Shown here: in pieces, positions 11,134 to 21,966 of the stretch
How the letters are laid out: each line of letters opens with the position of its first letter
Position numbering within the stretch: position 1 is the first letter of the stretch
From: Heterotrichella gracilis
Taxonomy: Eukaryota > Sar > Xanthophyceae > Tribonematales > Xanthonemataceae
DNA: 41,285 bases
Assembly: GCA_032358255.1 (NCBI GenBank)
Contig: JAULBX010026997.1
Location: 1-41,285, forward strand
Reading direction: 5' to 3'
Made by a program: the position numbers and the translations under genes
Notes under the pieces: model-generated
Databases searched by the model: none
What the model was told of the DNA's origin: nothing
Seen by the model: the letters and a program-made list of their open reading frames with translations, nothing else

Positions 11134-12006
11134 TCACCGAGCACTTCGAATCATTGGCCCTGCTTTGGTCAGTGCAGGCACTGGTGTGATGGGGGGAAGG
11201 TCATGCCCCAATGCCTGTCCTCGTTTGCCAAAGGAGAGAAAGTCTGGGCGCAACTCGGCGCGTTCACAGCCCCTGCAAAGACAAGAACACATGTTCTGAG
11301 GGACGAGCTACCAAGGAATGAGCACTCAGAGGGGTTCATGCTTGGTTAAACCCACGAACTCTGCAACTTTAGAGTGGCAGCTGCCTTATGGACATTCATT
11401 AGCTTGTTGTGCAAGGACAGCACTGAATGGTTTGGCAAGGCATGCACTCCGTACATGCGGTACTTTGTAGCCTTGATGGACTTGAACGACCCAGAGGAGT
11501 CCAGGGCACCTGCAGCAAGTTTTGCCAAAGTCAGCTGGCGAAATGCACCGTGTGGTTGTTGCAGCCTTGCAACTCGAAGCAAGTAGCCATTTTGGGGTGA
11601 AAAGGTACTGACCTGCCAAGCTGATGGCAGCACCCAGTGCCAGAAGGCACACAAGCGGAAAAGGGACTCGATCCAACGTTTGCTGCTGAAGGGCAAGGGT
11701 GTCTCGTACTGCAAGCAAGACAAATCAGCGAGGGTAAAGAACATGGTCCTGTTACGCTCATTAACCAGCAACAAGCGAGATATTCACAGACAGGCCTGCT
11801 GAAGGGGGTTCTAGTCAGGGATGAAAATCAGTGCACATCCATATTTAACTCTGGTGTTATTGCTACACAAGTATTGATGCAAATCAAGTACATGATGTCC
11901 AGCAGACAGAGAGTAAGCCAGCGCACGTACGTTGTGTAACCTGCACTGCAGCGTAGGCGATGATTGATAGTCCCACCAAAATCAAGAACCCCGAAGCGGA
12001 CCCCAT
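11134..12006 (-). CDS. EMC5: ER membrane protein complex subunit 5 (EMC5/MMGT family)
   Basis: Four exons on the minus strand: 12006-11931, 11708-11613, 11509-11464 and 11272-11134, giving 118 aa, within the 105-131 aa range of the family. EMC5 is a two-helix core subunit of the EMC, which inserts tail-anchored and multipass proteins into the ER; the family was also described as a magnesium transporter (MMgT). Helix 1 is GFLILVGLSIIAYAAVQ (about 5-21), helix 2 is FPLVCLLALGAAISLAG, followed by the family-typical FKSIKATK and, in the last exon, RPDFLSFGKRGQAL, which matches the HPSFYxFNHRGRxL pattern of other EMC5 proteins. The C-terminus after this motif is about 25 residues longer than usual. 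The exon 1 donor is C|GTACGT. The gene is head-to-head with RPS4. Confidence 0.88.
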
Positions 12007-12471
12007 AGCAGCCAGGTTGACGTGAATAGTGTGGTGCAACTGATTGCTGAGTATTTCTCTGCTAGTTGTTGGCCTGTAACCGCTACGTGAAGAGAACTTG
12101 TCGATTAGGAGGCAAGCATTACCAAGCTGCTGCTCGAGACTTTTGCTGGGCGATGTGCTGAGGCGTACAAGAGACACCGAGACACCGAGGGCACAACAAA
12201 ACCTGAAAACAACGCAAGTAGACGAGGTTGGTGGACAAAGTCGGTTGCTTTTGGGCGCCTCAAACACAGGTGGGCTGTGCAATGCATGCATATATCCAGG
12301 GGATTACTATACATATGTACGAGAGCGTAAAAGTGTCCTCCCCGTTTCAGTCGCCACAGGTTAGAGTTTCTGGCGGCTCTGTACAGTCTGCTTATGAACA
12401 GGTTGCGGGCCGAGAATCGCCCTCTTTCAGAACGGGGCGCATCGTTCGCCGTTCGCAGCTAGGTCGCCAAG
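12007..12471. promoter_or_regulatory. Divergent promoter region of EMC5 (-) and RPS4 (+)
   Basis: Only 465 bases separate the two start codons, so both 5' UTRs and both promoters must lie here. The RPS4-proximal 90 bases are GC-rich (GCGGGCCGAGAATCGCC, then TCGTTCGCCGTTCGCAGCTAGG). No classical TATA box is seen near either gene. A TGCATGCATATAT stretch is present at 12283-12295. Confidence 0.6.
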
Positions 12472-14099
12472 ATGGTGCGGGGTCCGAAGAAGCACCTCAA
12501 GAGGCTCAATGCCCCCAGTCACTGGATGCTGGATAAATTGGGAGGCATCTTTGTAAGTGTTGTGCAAACAGGCGCACCGCTTGAAGCACGCTCTGTTCAA
12601 GTTCTTCAGTTCTGCTGGTCGTCTTCATATGGGCTGTACTTGCCCTGCGCTCGCTGCATGCATAGTGGTCGCCCGTGTTCACCGTTCTTCCTGTTGCAGG
12701 CTCCCAAGCCCTCCCCCGGCCCACACAAGCAGAGGGAGTGCCTTCCACTCATGATTCTGCTGCGCAACCGTCTCAAGTGAGTATCGGAGCCCAAGTGCTA
12801 CTCCCGTGGGGCTGCAGTGGAATAAACGCAACGTGCACTCATCCTCACACATACGAACTCCATGCCTGCATGCACCTGATAGTTACCATTATCACAGCAG
12901 CTGGCAATCAACGTCATTCGGGGTTGTGCGAGGAACTCTGAACGTACTGGGACAGGAGTAGGCCCCACTGGTTGGCTGACCCTGTGCCCGCTTTCCAGGT
13001 ATGCGTTGACAGGCAAGGAGGTGAAGGCCATCACCATGCAGAGGCTGGTGAAGGTGGACGGCAAGGTGCGGACTGATGCCACCTACCCAGTTGGGTTTAT
13101 GGACGTGGTGGAGATCGAGAAGACCGACGAGCACTTCCGCCTGGTGTACGACTGCAAGGGCCGCTTTGTAGTGCACCGCATCTCTCGCGAGGAGGCCACC
13201 TACAAACTGGCCAAGGTCAAGAGGGCGCAGTTTGGCAAGGGGGGCGTGCCCTACATCGCCACACACGACGGCAGGACCATCAGATACCCAGACCCAGAAA
13301 TCAAGGTACATAGCTTTTTCAGCAACAGTAAACCAGCAGCTGTGCAAACAACGCATCCACCATGGGCCAGCAAGCGAACAACTTGACATGGCAGGGAAGA
13401 ACAGCTAGGGAACAGCTGACTGCAAAGCAACAGCTTGAGGCGGTGCACACAATAGGCATTGCATGGCGCACGCAAGTGACAGGGTGCATGTGTAGGCACC
13501 ATCATCGCCTGACTGTCATATGTGACATCATCTCCTCTGGCCCCCTGCAGGTCAACGACGTTGTCATGCTCGACATCGAGACGGGCAAGGTGAAGGACAT
13601 CATCAAGTTTGACATTGGTCAGCTTGCCATGATCACCGGCGGACACAACAACGGGCGCGTGGGCACCGTTGTGCACAAGGAGAAGCACAAGGGGTCGTTC
13701 GACATTGTGCACTTGAAGGACGCCACCGGCCAGACCTTTGCAACCCGCGTGACCAATGTGTTTGTGATTGGCAAGGGCGACAAGCCCCTCATCTCCCTGC
13801 CCAAGGGCAAGGGTATCAGGTGGGCGCTGGGGACAAGGAGTGGTGCTGCAAAGGGCACTTGTGGGTACAGCGGCTATGCACGCAGCATTGCAGAAGTGGC
13901 TTGTGCACTGCACACACTGCGCAGGCTTCCATTGTCCATTGCCAGCCTTAGTGTCAAAGGCCTCGCCATATGTTTTTGGGTTTGTACTGTGTGCTGACCG
14001 GCTGCACTTGCTGCAACAATTATTTATCATTTCCCTCTGTTTTGCAGGCTGTCCATCCTCCAGGAGCAGTCCAAGATGTACGGCAAGGCTACCGCCTAA
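12472..14099 (+). CDS. RPS4: 40S ribosomal protein S4 (eS4)
   Basis: Five exons: 12472-12552, 12700-12776, 12999-13305, 13551-13819 and 14048-14099, giving 261 aa (the family has 261-263). eS4 is a cytosolic small-subunit protein that binds 18S rRNA. The N-terminus [20 protein letters not shown] is diagnostic. Next come [20 protein letters not shown], an S4-type RNA-binding segment ([20 protein letters not shown]), [17 protein letters not shown], the central ribosomal_S4e domain ([20 protein letters not shown]) and a KOW motif ([14 protein letters not shown]). The C-terminal part has [27 protein letters not shown] and ends KMYGKATA. Codon use is markedly C/G-ending compared with neighbours, as expected for a highly expressed gene. 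A TGTAA signal follows at 14235-14239. Confidence 0.98.
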
Positions 14100-14816
14100 A
14101 TGTCTCCTGGCAGCAGCCGGGAGGAGAGGCCGCATGCGCTGCGCACAACGCCCGTCTCGTGCCCTGCCAGTATGAAGAAAAGGCAGGGCAGCGCATAGCA
14201 GGGTTGTTGTTGTGCAAGGTGTTCGGAACGGCTCTGTAACCACCACCCACTGGTCTTTCACCAATTTGTCAGACAGGCAAATGCTACCTGAGACAGGAAC
14301 AACATCCCTTTGGGAAAGTGTTGACAGCCATTGTTGCACATGCATCAGTGAGCATAGGTTCACAGGTGGCGAGTGCTGCAGTTCCAAAAACAGGAAAAGG
14401 TGCCATCAGGCCAAGCGCTTCAAAGCGAGCAACTCCGTTGCAGATGGCCAGATTTGGCTGTAGGGAAGTTGATTACAGCCGGTAGTTGACGCTACTGCTG
14501 ACCAATGATTCCTAAATTATTAAATTTGTAGTTACTAGGGTTACGTACTGTACCTAACCCAGGGATTTATTCCGATAAAATGAAGGTGCGCACACAGCTG
14601 ACCAGTTGGCAAGAAAAGGGGAGCACTGGCTGTATAATACATTATCTGGAAAATATCAACATCCAATCAGCACAAATTACAGCAACGGTACCGACAGGTT
14701 GCTGCCCAATTTTAGGAAAGTCACAACCTCAAGAACATAACCAATCATTAATGACATAACTGCAGTTTTAGCACATACCGTAGTTTCTCGTCTGTCCCTG
14801 GAAAAGGAGGGTTTAA
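14100..14816. other. Convergent 3' region between RPS4 and the second transferase, with poly(A) signals
   Basis: No gene is visible. RPS4 has TGTAA at 14235-14239, 136 bases after its stop. The minus-strand transferase has TGTAA (TTACA on +, 14677-14681) about 136 bases after its stop. The stretch becomes AT-rich from about 14505 to 14800. Confidence 0.55.
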
Positions 14817-16532
14817 TCAAAGCCCTGAGGCCCCACTATTGTAAACTGCGTACTCCGGATACTGCTGGAAAGTCATGCAACTTGGAATGGAGTTGCTGGC
14901 CGTGTCCAGGAAAAATGTTGAATGCCAGGCTAATGCCCGGGCCATCCCAGTCCGCCCAAACCCTCCTAGGTTATTATGCGCTCCAATGATGTGTGCGTCT
15001 GCCTTGCCCAACAACCAGTGCTCGCCAGCTGCAACTTCCATGGGTTGGTTACCCTGGATGTGTGACCGGATCTCGCTGACTCTGTGCTTCAGCTGCTCTA
15101 TCCTGTCCTCCCCTTGCTCTTCAGTGGAATCCAAGTGGACATGCATCGGCACCATGCGGTCGTTGGTGACAACTTTTGCTCGAAACCGGTCCCTGAAAAA
15201 TGCCCGGAGCAGCTTGGAATCTGACACAATGAACCACTGTGCTGCTGCATACTTTCCTCGCAGGGCGTGCGCCTCAATCCGTTCTGCACATGTGTACAGT
15301 GGGCGTGCAACTTCATCCAACTGCTCTTGGGAAAGAGTGTCATTTCCCCCTTTGATAAACGCAGCGCGCCCCTCAGTCATCATGTTCAGGTCGCCCAGGC
15401 GCATGTAGATGGCTATTGTGAAGGTGTTGGCCCGGTTGAGGGCGATCAGCTCTGGCGCCATGTAAGCAAGGACAACTGGCTTGGGGTACAAGAGGTAGTT
15501 GAGCGCACACCCATACAAGGTGTCCTGCCGCAAGCCCATCTCCCGAAGGGTGGCAGTGTAGAACGGGTTGTCTGCGAGCAAGGTGGTGATGCCAACATAT
15601 GGGTCCATGTGAATCTTGTAACTGGCCTGGTGGAAGGTGGTGAAGTTTATGGTTGCAAACTCCTCATAGTGGGCTTTGTAGTTTGGGAAGCCAATGTACT
15701 CTGAGTCCTCCATGAAACCGTCTTCAAAGGGGATTGCAAGCTGGATGTTTGGGAAACCGTATGCTTGTTGCAGCATCGTCGTGGAAGTGAGTAGCAGTGC
15801 TCGCTGGGAGAGGAAGGCCACGTAGAAAGAGTCCACCAGCCCATTTAACTGGTCACCCAACCCGTGAGAACCCAGCGAGTAGACCAAGTACCGCGGCTTG
15901 GCAGCGCCCGAGAGAATGTCCTGTAGATACAACGCCGTATGGTCAGCTGTACTCCAGGACCTCTCCTTGTGGCTAGCATTACCGCTGCTCAGAGTTACAT
16001 GTCACTATCAATTCACCAGCGCAGGCGTCCCAGTGCATACGATGGCCTACCTCATGCAAGCGGGTGTACCCATCAAAAGCGCTGCTGCACATCACAGAGT
16101 AGTGCTGTTGCGTCATCCGATAGTCCTTCAGATAGGCTGAAGCAAACTGCTGTATCGTCACCAGGTTGTTTTGCTTGCTGAGGGTGGAGCGCACTGAGCT
16201 GGAGTGGAGCTCTTGAAAACTTGGGAAAGCCCTGAGACAGTGTGTGCTGCACTCAGTTTTTCAACAACCAGCGAGGAAGAAGGGCAACGTAGGAAATAAT
16301 AGGGTGAGAGTATCTGAACAAACAAAAACTCTGTGCAGTCCACAACATAACCACATTGGGGCATGCCAGTAAGCACATGGGCAATTCGCTCAGTGGGGTT
16401 CAGTAGAGGGTTGGAATTGAGCTTTGCCACTGACTGCTTGTGCTTGGTCAAGCACAGAAACACTCACCCACAAGACACCAGTCCCACAGTCAACACCAGC
16501 TCGATGGCAGTGCGGAGCCATGGGCTGGCCAT
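14817..16532 (-). CDS. Fucosyltransferase-like glycosyltransferase (GLGD motif), type II membrane protein
   Basis: Three exons on the minus strand: 16532-16468, 16231-16051 and 15920-14817, giving 449 aa; most of the protein is in the last exon. The N-terminus MASPWLRTAIELVLTVGLVS is a short signal anchor, so the enzyme probably sits in the Golgi or ER lumen. GLGDQLNGL (about 102-110) is the GDP-sugar loop motif of fucosyltransferase-like enzymes. YMRLGD (254-259) is the HxRxGD-type motif with Tyr for His. WFIVSDSKLLRAFF and then ADAHIIGAHNNLGGFGRTGMA (about 390-410) match the C-terminal donor-site order SD...SxF/LGxxG of these families. There are at least two N-glycosylation sequons (NFT, NDT). 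The true donor sugar is not provable from motifs. It shares motif order with the gene at 612-2569 but different intron positions. Confidence 0.85.
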
Positions 16533-17626
16533 TGACCGCGACGGGCCTTATTAGGCAGCCAATCGCCCGGGAGGGCAGCCGTTACACTATTACCGCGTTT
16601 GGAAGGTTTGAATTGTTACTTCCTGCTGTATAGTCATCGCTTGTAACTGGGGAACTGGTTTGAAACTGGCTTGAAAATGTCCTGCACACAAGGCAGTTAA
16701 GACGATACCGGAAATAACACAGTACAAGCAGTTTTGGATAAGCTTATGTCGTTTTGGGCAGCTTTGCAAGGGTAGTCCCGACTAGGCAAAAGTCCATGAG
16801 CGCCATGCCTGACTTCGCATGTATACGCCACAAGTGCATGCGACGAGCCTCGATGCAACAGGTCAGACCAATAGGCTGCAACTCAGTCTTGAAGACTGGC
16901 TCTTCAATACTGCCAATACTTGCGTTACTTGCCAGCATGGGTTCCAAGTCGTTTTAGTAGGGTCGAGAACTACGTCACGATATGGAATGATTTAGCTCTG
17001 AAACCACCTCTGCAAGGGAATGTTAATTTTAATTTAAAAAATGTTTTTGGGGTACAACAATGAACAATTCCTGAATGTATTTGTTGGAACTGCATGCGGT
17101 TGAATTCCCAGCTGAGCAGAATTTCAGTGAGTCACAACCATGATTGGCAGCGGGGCTACATGAACGCAGTTGCGCCAAGTAATGAACTGCTACACTGCGC
17201 TTCTACTGGATGGGTGCTGGAAGAGAAAACTACTGTCCTCAAGCTGCACCGTTCTCCTTGGGCAGTGCACTAACAATCGGATTGCTGCAAGATGCACAAA
17301 GCGGGCTGCATCTTGTACTCCTCCCTCCTTGAAGTTCTAAAGTAACCCTACAATATAGTACATTAACGCCTCTACCTGCCAGTGAGGTGCATGTGCCAGC
17401 TACTACTGCCACTACTGTCACGCATGGACACAGCTGCGCCCATTGCGCCCCCGCCTACAGCTGCATGCACCGCGGCTCAACACACAGCTGTGCAGATGGC
17501 CTTGGGTGTCAACAGCTCTGCCCATATAGCTGTGCTCATGGCCTTGCCGCCTGGCAGGTGGATTGCCCCCAGGTGTGCACTGCCCTCCGCCACACTGCTG
17601 CTTGCCACTTGGCAGGCTCTGTGTGC
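16533..17626. other. Region between the GDPD end and the second transferase start
   Basis: No exon is supported on either strand. It should hold the promoter and 5' UTR of the minus-strand transferase and the 3' UTR of GDPD. The stretch 17015-17060 is AT-rich (AATTTTAATTTAAAAAATG). Nothing else is recognisable. Confidence 0.45.
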
Positions 17627-20600
17627 TTACGGAGTCGCCACCTGGCCCTCCATGCACCGCCGCAGGCGCTCCTCCACCACCTGCTTGAGGTGGCGGGGAT
17701 GGTTGGTCACGATGGCATCCACTGCCAGATCCAGGGCGCTGCGCATCATGTCGGCGGTGTTGGCAGTCCACGCATGCACCTGCATGGTGACGCAGGCAGG
17801 CTAAGGCAGGGAGGGGGCACTGGTGTCATTTCGGGTGGGTACACAGGATGACACGCCTGATGTATGATGCAGCGTTAAGGATGCTGTGAAGGCCGGTGAC
17901 ATTGTTTTTGTCATCGAAGTAAATATGGCGTGCAAAGACAGGGTTAGCTGGATGGCGCAATCGCTGCGGAGTGGCATGCCGCTGTGAGGGCTTGTAACAA
18001 ATAGGAGGAAGATTGTGTGCAAGGAGGACAGGCCAGGACCGCGCTGGAGGTGCCCTTAAAGACATGAAAAGCAGCAGGTGCCATGCGTTGCATTGACCTT
18101 GAGCAACACATGCTCTAGTTGGCACCTTGATGTGATACATGCATGTAAAGAAAGATTGCATTCCCTGGATAGCCAACACAATGGATCCTTGCAACCATTG
18201 GGACTTGCGAATACGCACCTTCTTGCCATTGCGGTGTGCCTCTGCCAGGGTGGTGTCATCGACCATCCCATAGTGCACCGCCATCACCTGCCACAGCCCA
18301 CATCGCATCATTGGGAATGGGTCCAGCAAACAGTTAGCTTGGAGGGCGTGGGCATAGCAGCAGAAAAGCCTAAACCAGATACCCTTTTCACATGCAGAAA
18401 TGTGCATGCATGGCATGTGCTCCACTGGCAAACGGGCGTGGTATGGGCAAAACGCCTGGCGAGTACTGGCATGCGTTGATCCCCAACGTGGTTCCTGTGC
18501 AGTAAGCCGACACACGTCCCATGCACACTTGGCTCAAACAGGCTTCCGACATGATTCTTAGCCACACCGGCATGCCAGTACATGATACATCTTATTGCCA
18601 TTGCACCATGGTACTGATACGGTAGCTAGTAGCGCATGCACCCGGGGGCGCATGCGCTAACCCGGGCAAAACCACTCCTTTTAGCACATGCGCTTGAAAG
18701 TACTGTACCCTGCCCGGTGAAGCACACCGTCCCAATCCATACCTCAGCTTCGTCTATCCGCAGCAGGTTGTGCATGCCCATCGTCCGAGACGCAGCGGTC
18801 TCATTCATCACCACGTACCCCACCCGCGTGTGAGGTGCAAGCTCCTTGACCGTGCGCACCACTGTGTCTGATTTGGCCCACACTAGGCAGGACTTGCAGC
18901 GAGTGCGCGCTACCAAATCCACCATCTCCTGTGCCATGACGTCATCATCAATGTCCTCCCCGTCCTGCATGCAACATGGCTGAATTATACCCCTTGGCTG
19001 CCAGGGAAAGCCAGGCAGCAAACAGCCATTTTTGCACTCTCTCCAGGATGTGCGCATATTGACGGCTGCATGGCTAGGTTGGATCTTGCACCAAAAGCGG
19101 ACCTTGTGGTACACTATGTCCGGGATAGCGCATAACCCCCACCAGTTTCATCCTTGAACTGTGATGCATCCACATCAACACAAGTACGCACACGCAGCAC
19201 GCGCACAACAATGCAGGGGTCACCATGTCATGCGAATCATTGCGTTAGCCCACCTGCTCGTACGTCTTCACATCCAGAATGACCTCATCCATGTGCGGCA
19301 GCACCAGGGAGAGCACCTTGTCCACAGTCTCCACCCGCTCGCCATCCGGCCAATGGAGCGCCGCCAGGTCAGCCCACACCATGTCGCCTACCTGGAGCTT
19401 GAGTCCCTGCAGACCGTGACATGGCCATGCAACATCAGCAAGGTATTGCTGATCACATTAAGGAAATCAATGGTGGCGGGCATGTAATCATTTTGGCTGG
19501 CTGGAAGAGATGGTTGCTCAGCAAGGGTGGAAAGGCAATCCAGCGCCAGGCAAGGAAGATGCAAGGCTGCACACATACCCGCTACCGCCGGTGCTGTTGC
19601 TACCAATGTACCTCGTCCTTTTCTAGTAACTTTTCTCCCTTCGGTACCTTTGTCCCTGCGGGCATCAGCTGCTGCAGCTCCCTCATGTGCAGCACCACCA
19701 GCACCCCGTCACGTGTGCGCGCGGCATCCACCTCCACGCACCTGAACACCGCGCATGAAAAGCTCAGTGGCCAAGCATGGGCAGCAGCCAGCTATGGGTG
19801 GGATGACATCCAACCCCAGCCTGGCAACATCACCCAGTCACAATCGCATGCCATATGACTCCATTGTGATTTCTAAATGGGCCACCCATGCCGAATAAGC
19901 AGATGCCTGGCGCATGCATGCCAACCCAGTAAATATTTTTGCTAGTGCACTGTAGGGTTTATTATAATATTCAGTATTTTTTGCTTTGATGTTTTTACTT
20001 TCCTTATTTATTTGTTAATTTGTGCTGCGAAAACAAAAAATGGGGAAGGGATGTTCGGGGTTTAGCCGTTTGCATGCATTTGCATTTTCATGCATTTCAA
20101 TGGCTGCATTTGTTTTGGGTGTGCCAGTATGCCCAAAGGTCAATGCCATGCATCAATGCGCACACACCCAGAAATAATTGCAGTCGTTTGGATTGCATGG
20201 AATGCAAACGTGCGGCTTGATGCAATGGTGAACAGCTGCAAGAGTGGCGCATGATGGATGATGAGTGCCTGATCCGCCCCACCTCACGCCGCCATCGATG
20301 GCCGCCTGAAACGATTTCAGGGTGTTTGAAGGCGCTTGCGTGGTGTCGCCGCCATGGCCACACACCAAGGGGGGGTGTTTCTGGTCACAGGAGAGGGGAC
20401 GCTGATAAGCAACAAGCAAGGCCAGTTCCCCATGCGCATGCCCCATGCCGATGCCCCATGCAATAATGGGCACGCATATGTAATGCAGCTGCAGTCGGGT
20501 GGTCATACTCATGCACTTGAAGAACCATATGCACCTCGCACGTCATGCCGTGCTTGCATACAAAGGAAGCAATTCCATCAGCCACACATCAATCCGTCAC

Positions 20601-21215
20601 TGACCCAATCTGACGCTGTGCCTTTCACAAATGGCAGGTTTGGCTGGCATGATGCTGGTGGCAGCAGCTCATGCTGTGGATAATCTTTGATCTTTGATTT
20701 GATGGCATGAAATGACTCCATACCGCCTGCCAGGCACTGCAGCGTGGGTGCACATGCAGCACGCACCCTGTTGCAAAACGCGGCTGTAGGCACTGCGAGG
20801 AGCCTTTTTGCCTCCTCCTCCCTGCCCAGCTTCTGCTCCTCTTCCTGACGCTGAGGTATGAGCACGAACAGGTAGAAGGTGACTGCGTAGAACAGGCCAA
20901 GCGCTGCAAAGAATGCCAAGGCCAGGCAGGGCAGGGACACATGGAGACGGCGGTGCCAAGAGTGTGGTCCTTCGTGCCCATGTCTGCGGAGAAGGAGCAC
21001 AGGTAGTGCTTGCTGTCTTTTGGAGACCGTTTATATTTGGGTTGGCACTTCAGGGCGTTGGCAACACATACACACATGCACATGCATGCATATGGCGGCA
21101 AGGTTTCAAATATGCATGCATATGTGCATGCGTACGAAGCCAACCTTGTGGAACTTCTCGCGCTCCAACCAGGGGTGTAATTAGGCTCTTGCTTTTGTCT
21201 GCGACGAGCCTGCAT
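17627..21215 (-). CDS. GDPD: Glycerophosphodiester phosphodiesterase, GDPD4-like, membrane-anchored
   Basis: Eight exons on the minus strand: 21215-21145, 20983-20629, 20380-20283, 19741-19612, 19406-19254, 18964-18743, 18287-18219 and 17779-17627, giving 416 aa. The enzyme hydrolyses glycerophosphodiesters to glycerol-3-phosphate and an alcohol. A single membrane helix (about 39-66) is followed by a charged helical stretch and then a TIM-barrel GDPD domain: His151 (CGHGGDTTQAPSNT), Glu178/Asp180 (CVEVDAARTRDG), His193 (VVLHMREL), VILDVKT, AVHYGMV and VHAWTANT...DAIVTNHP. The usual HR after the first strand is HG and the usual HD is HM; as I recall, Arabidopsis GDPD4 has similar HGGD and HN variants, so this is probably a lineage trait rather than decay. 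The exon 3 acceptor is ambiguous: using 20401 instead of 20380 adds 7 codons. Exon 1 is the least certain. Confidence 0.9.
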
Positions 21216-21966
21216 GCCTTCAGAGGCCCCACATCCCCAAGGGCCTTCTCCGGCATGCACTTCAAATTTTGAACTGGTCGACACCCAAACACAGTTCTAA
21301 CGGACCCAGACAGTACTCTCGGGAGTACGATGTGAGAGCGAGATACACTGGAAATATTACTGGCAAACGCAAGCTGCTGCAGCTATGAGAAATTGTGGGT
21401 TGACCTGCTGTTCGAGTGGTGCACCGCACACTTTAATTGCACATCTCCTTTCACAACAACAAAACCCACAAATCCTGGCGCGTTATGGTGTCCTAAAGCA
21501 GAATAAATTACAATAGAAATCAAGGACCCTTGCGCTGTACCAACTTTATAATATCGATATTGATGCCTGGATAGGGGCCGCGGGGAAATAAAATAAACGC
21601 AACAGCATGCATATATGCTCTTACTGCATATCCAGGGAGGTGTATCCACAACGTTGTTAACTTCCGTACTGTCGTCTAAGCCAACAAGTAGCGGACAGTA
21701 CCTTTTGCTCGCTTGCATTGATATCTGGTTTGAAACTGTTCCAATTCCACCAACTTGTCCTCGGCAGGAGCACGTCAATTCAGCCAGGAACACACCTCAC
21801 GCAAGCACACCTGGTCCCCTACTTGCAATTTGGTTATCAAAACTTGGCTTCGGCCGCACCTCCTGCGCTTAGGCGCATGGGTACCACCCCAAATCAATAA
21901 TGCACGCCTTTTTGTGACCCATTCACTTCCTGGGCACAGCCACAGAAGGGGACAACTCTGTACAGC
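21216..21966. promoter_or_regulatory. Divergent promoter region of GDPD (-) and the exostosin-like gene (+)
   Basis: Some 750 bases lie between the two start codons. No exon is supported. AT-rich patches occur at 21500-21620 (TTTATAATATCGATATTGATG, then AAATAAAATAAACGC), and a TGCATATATGC element lies at about 21607-21618. Either could be part of a core promoter; no specific factor site can be claimed. Confidence 0.45.

Noticed and set aside
13251..14387. 378-codon minus-strand open frame opposite RPS4
   Set aside because: It is the antisense shadow of the C/G-biased RPS4 exons 3-5 and their introns, has no family resemblance, and the plus-strand gene is certain.
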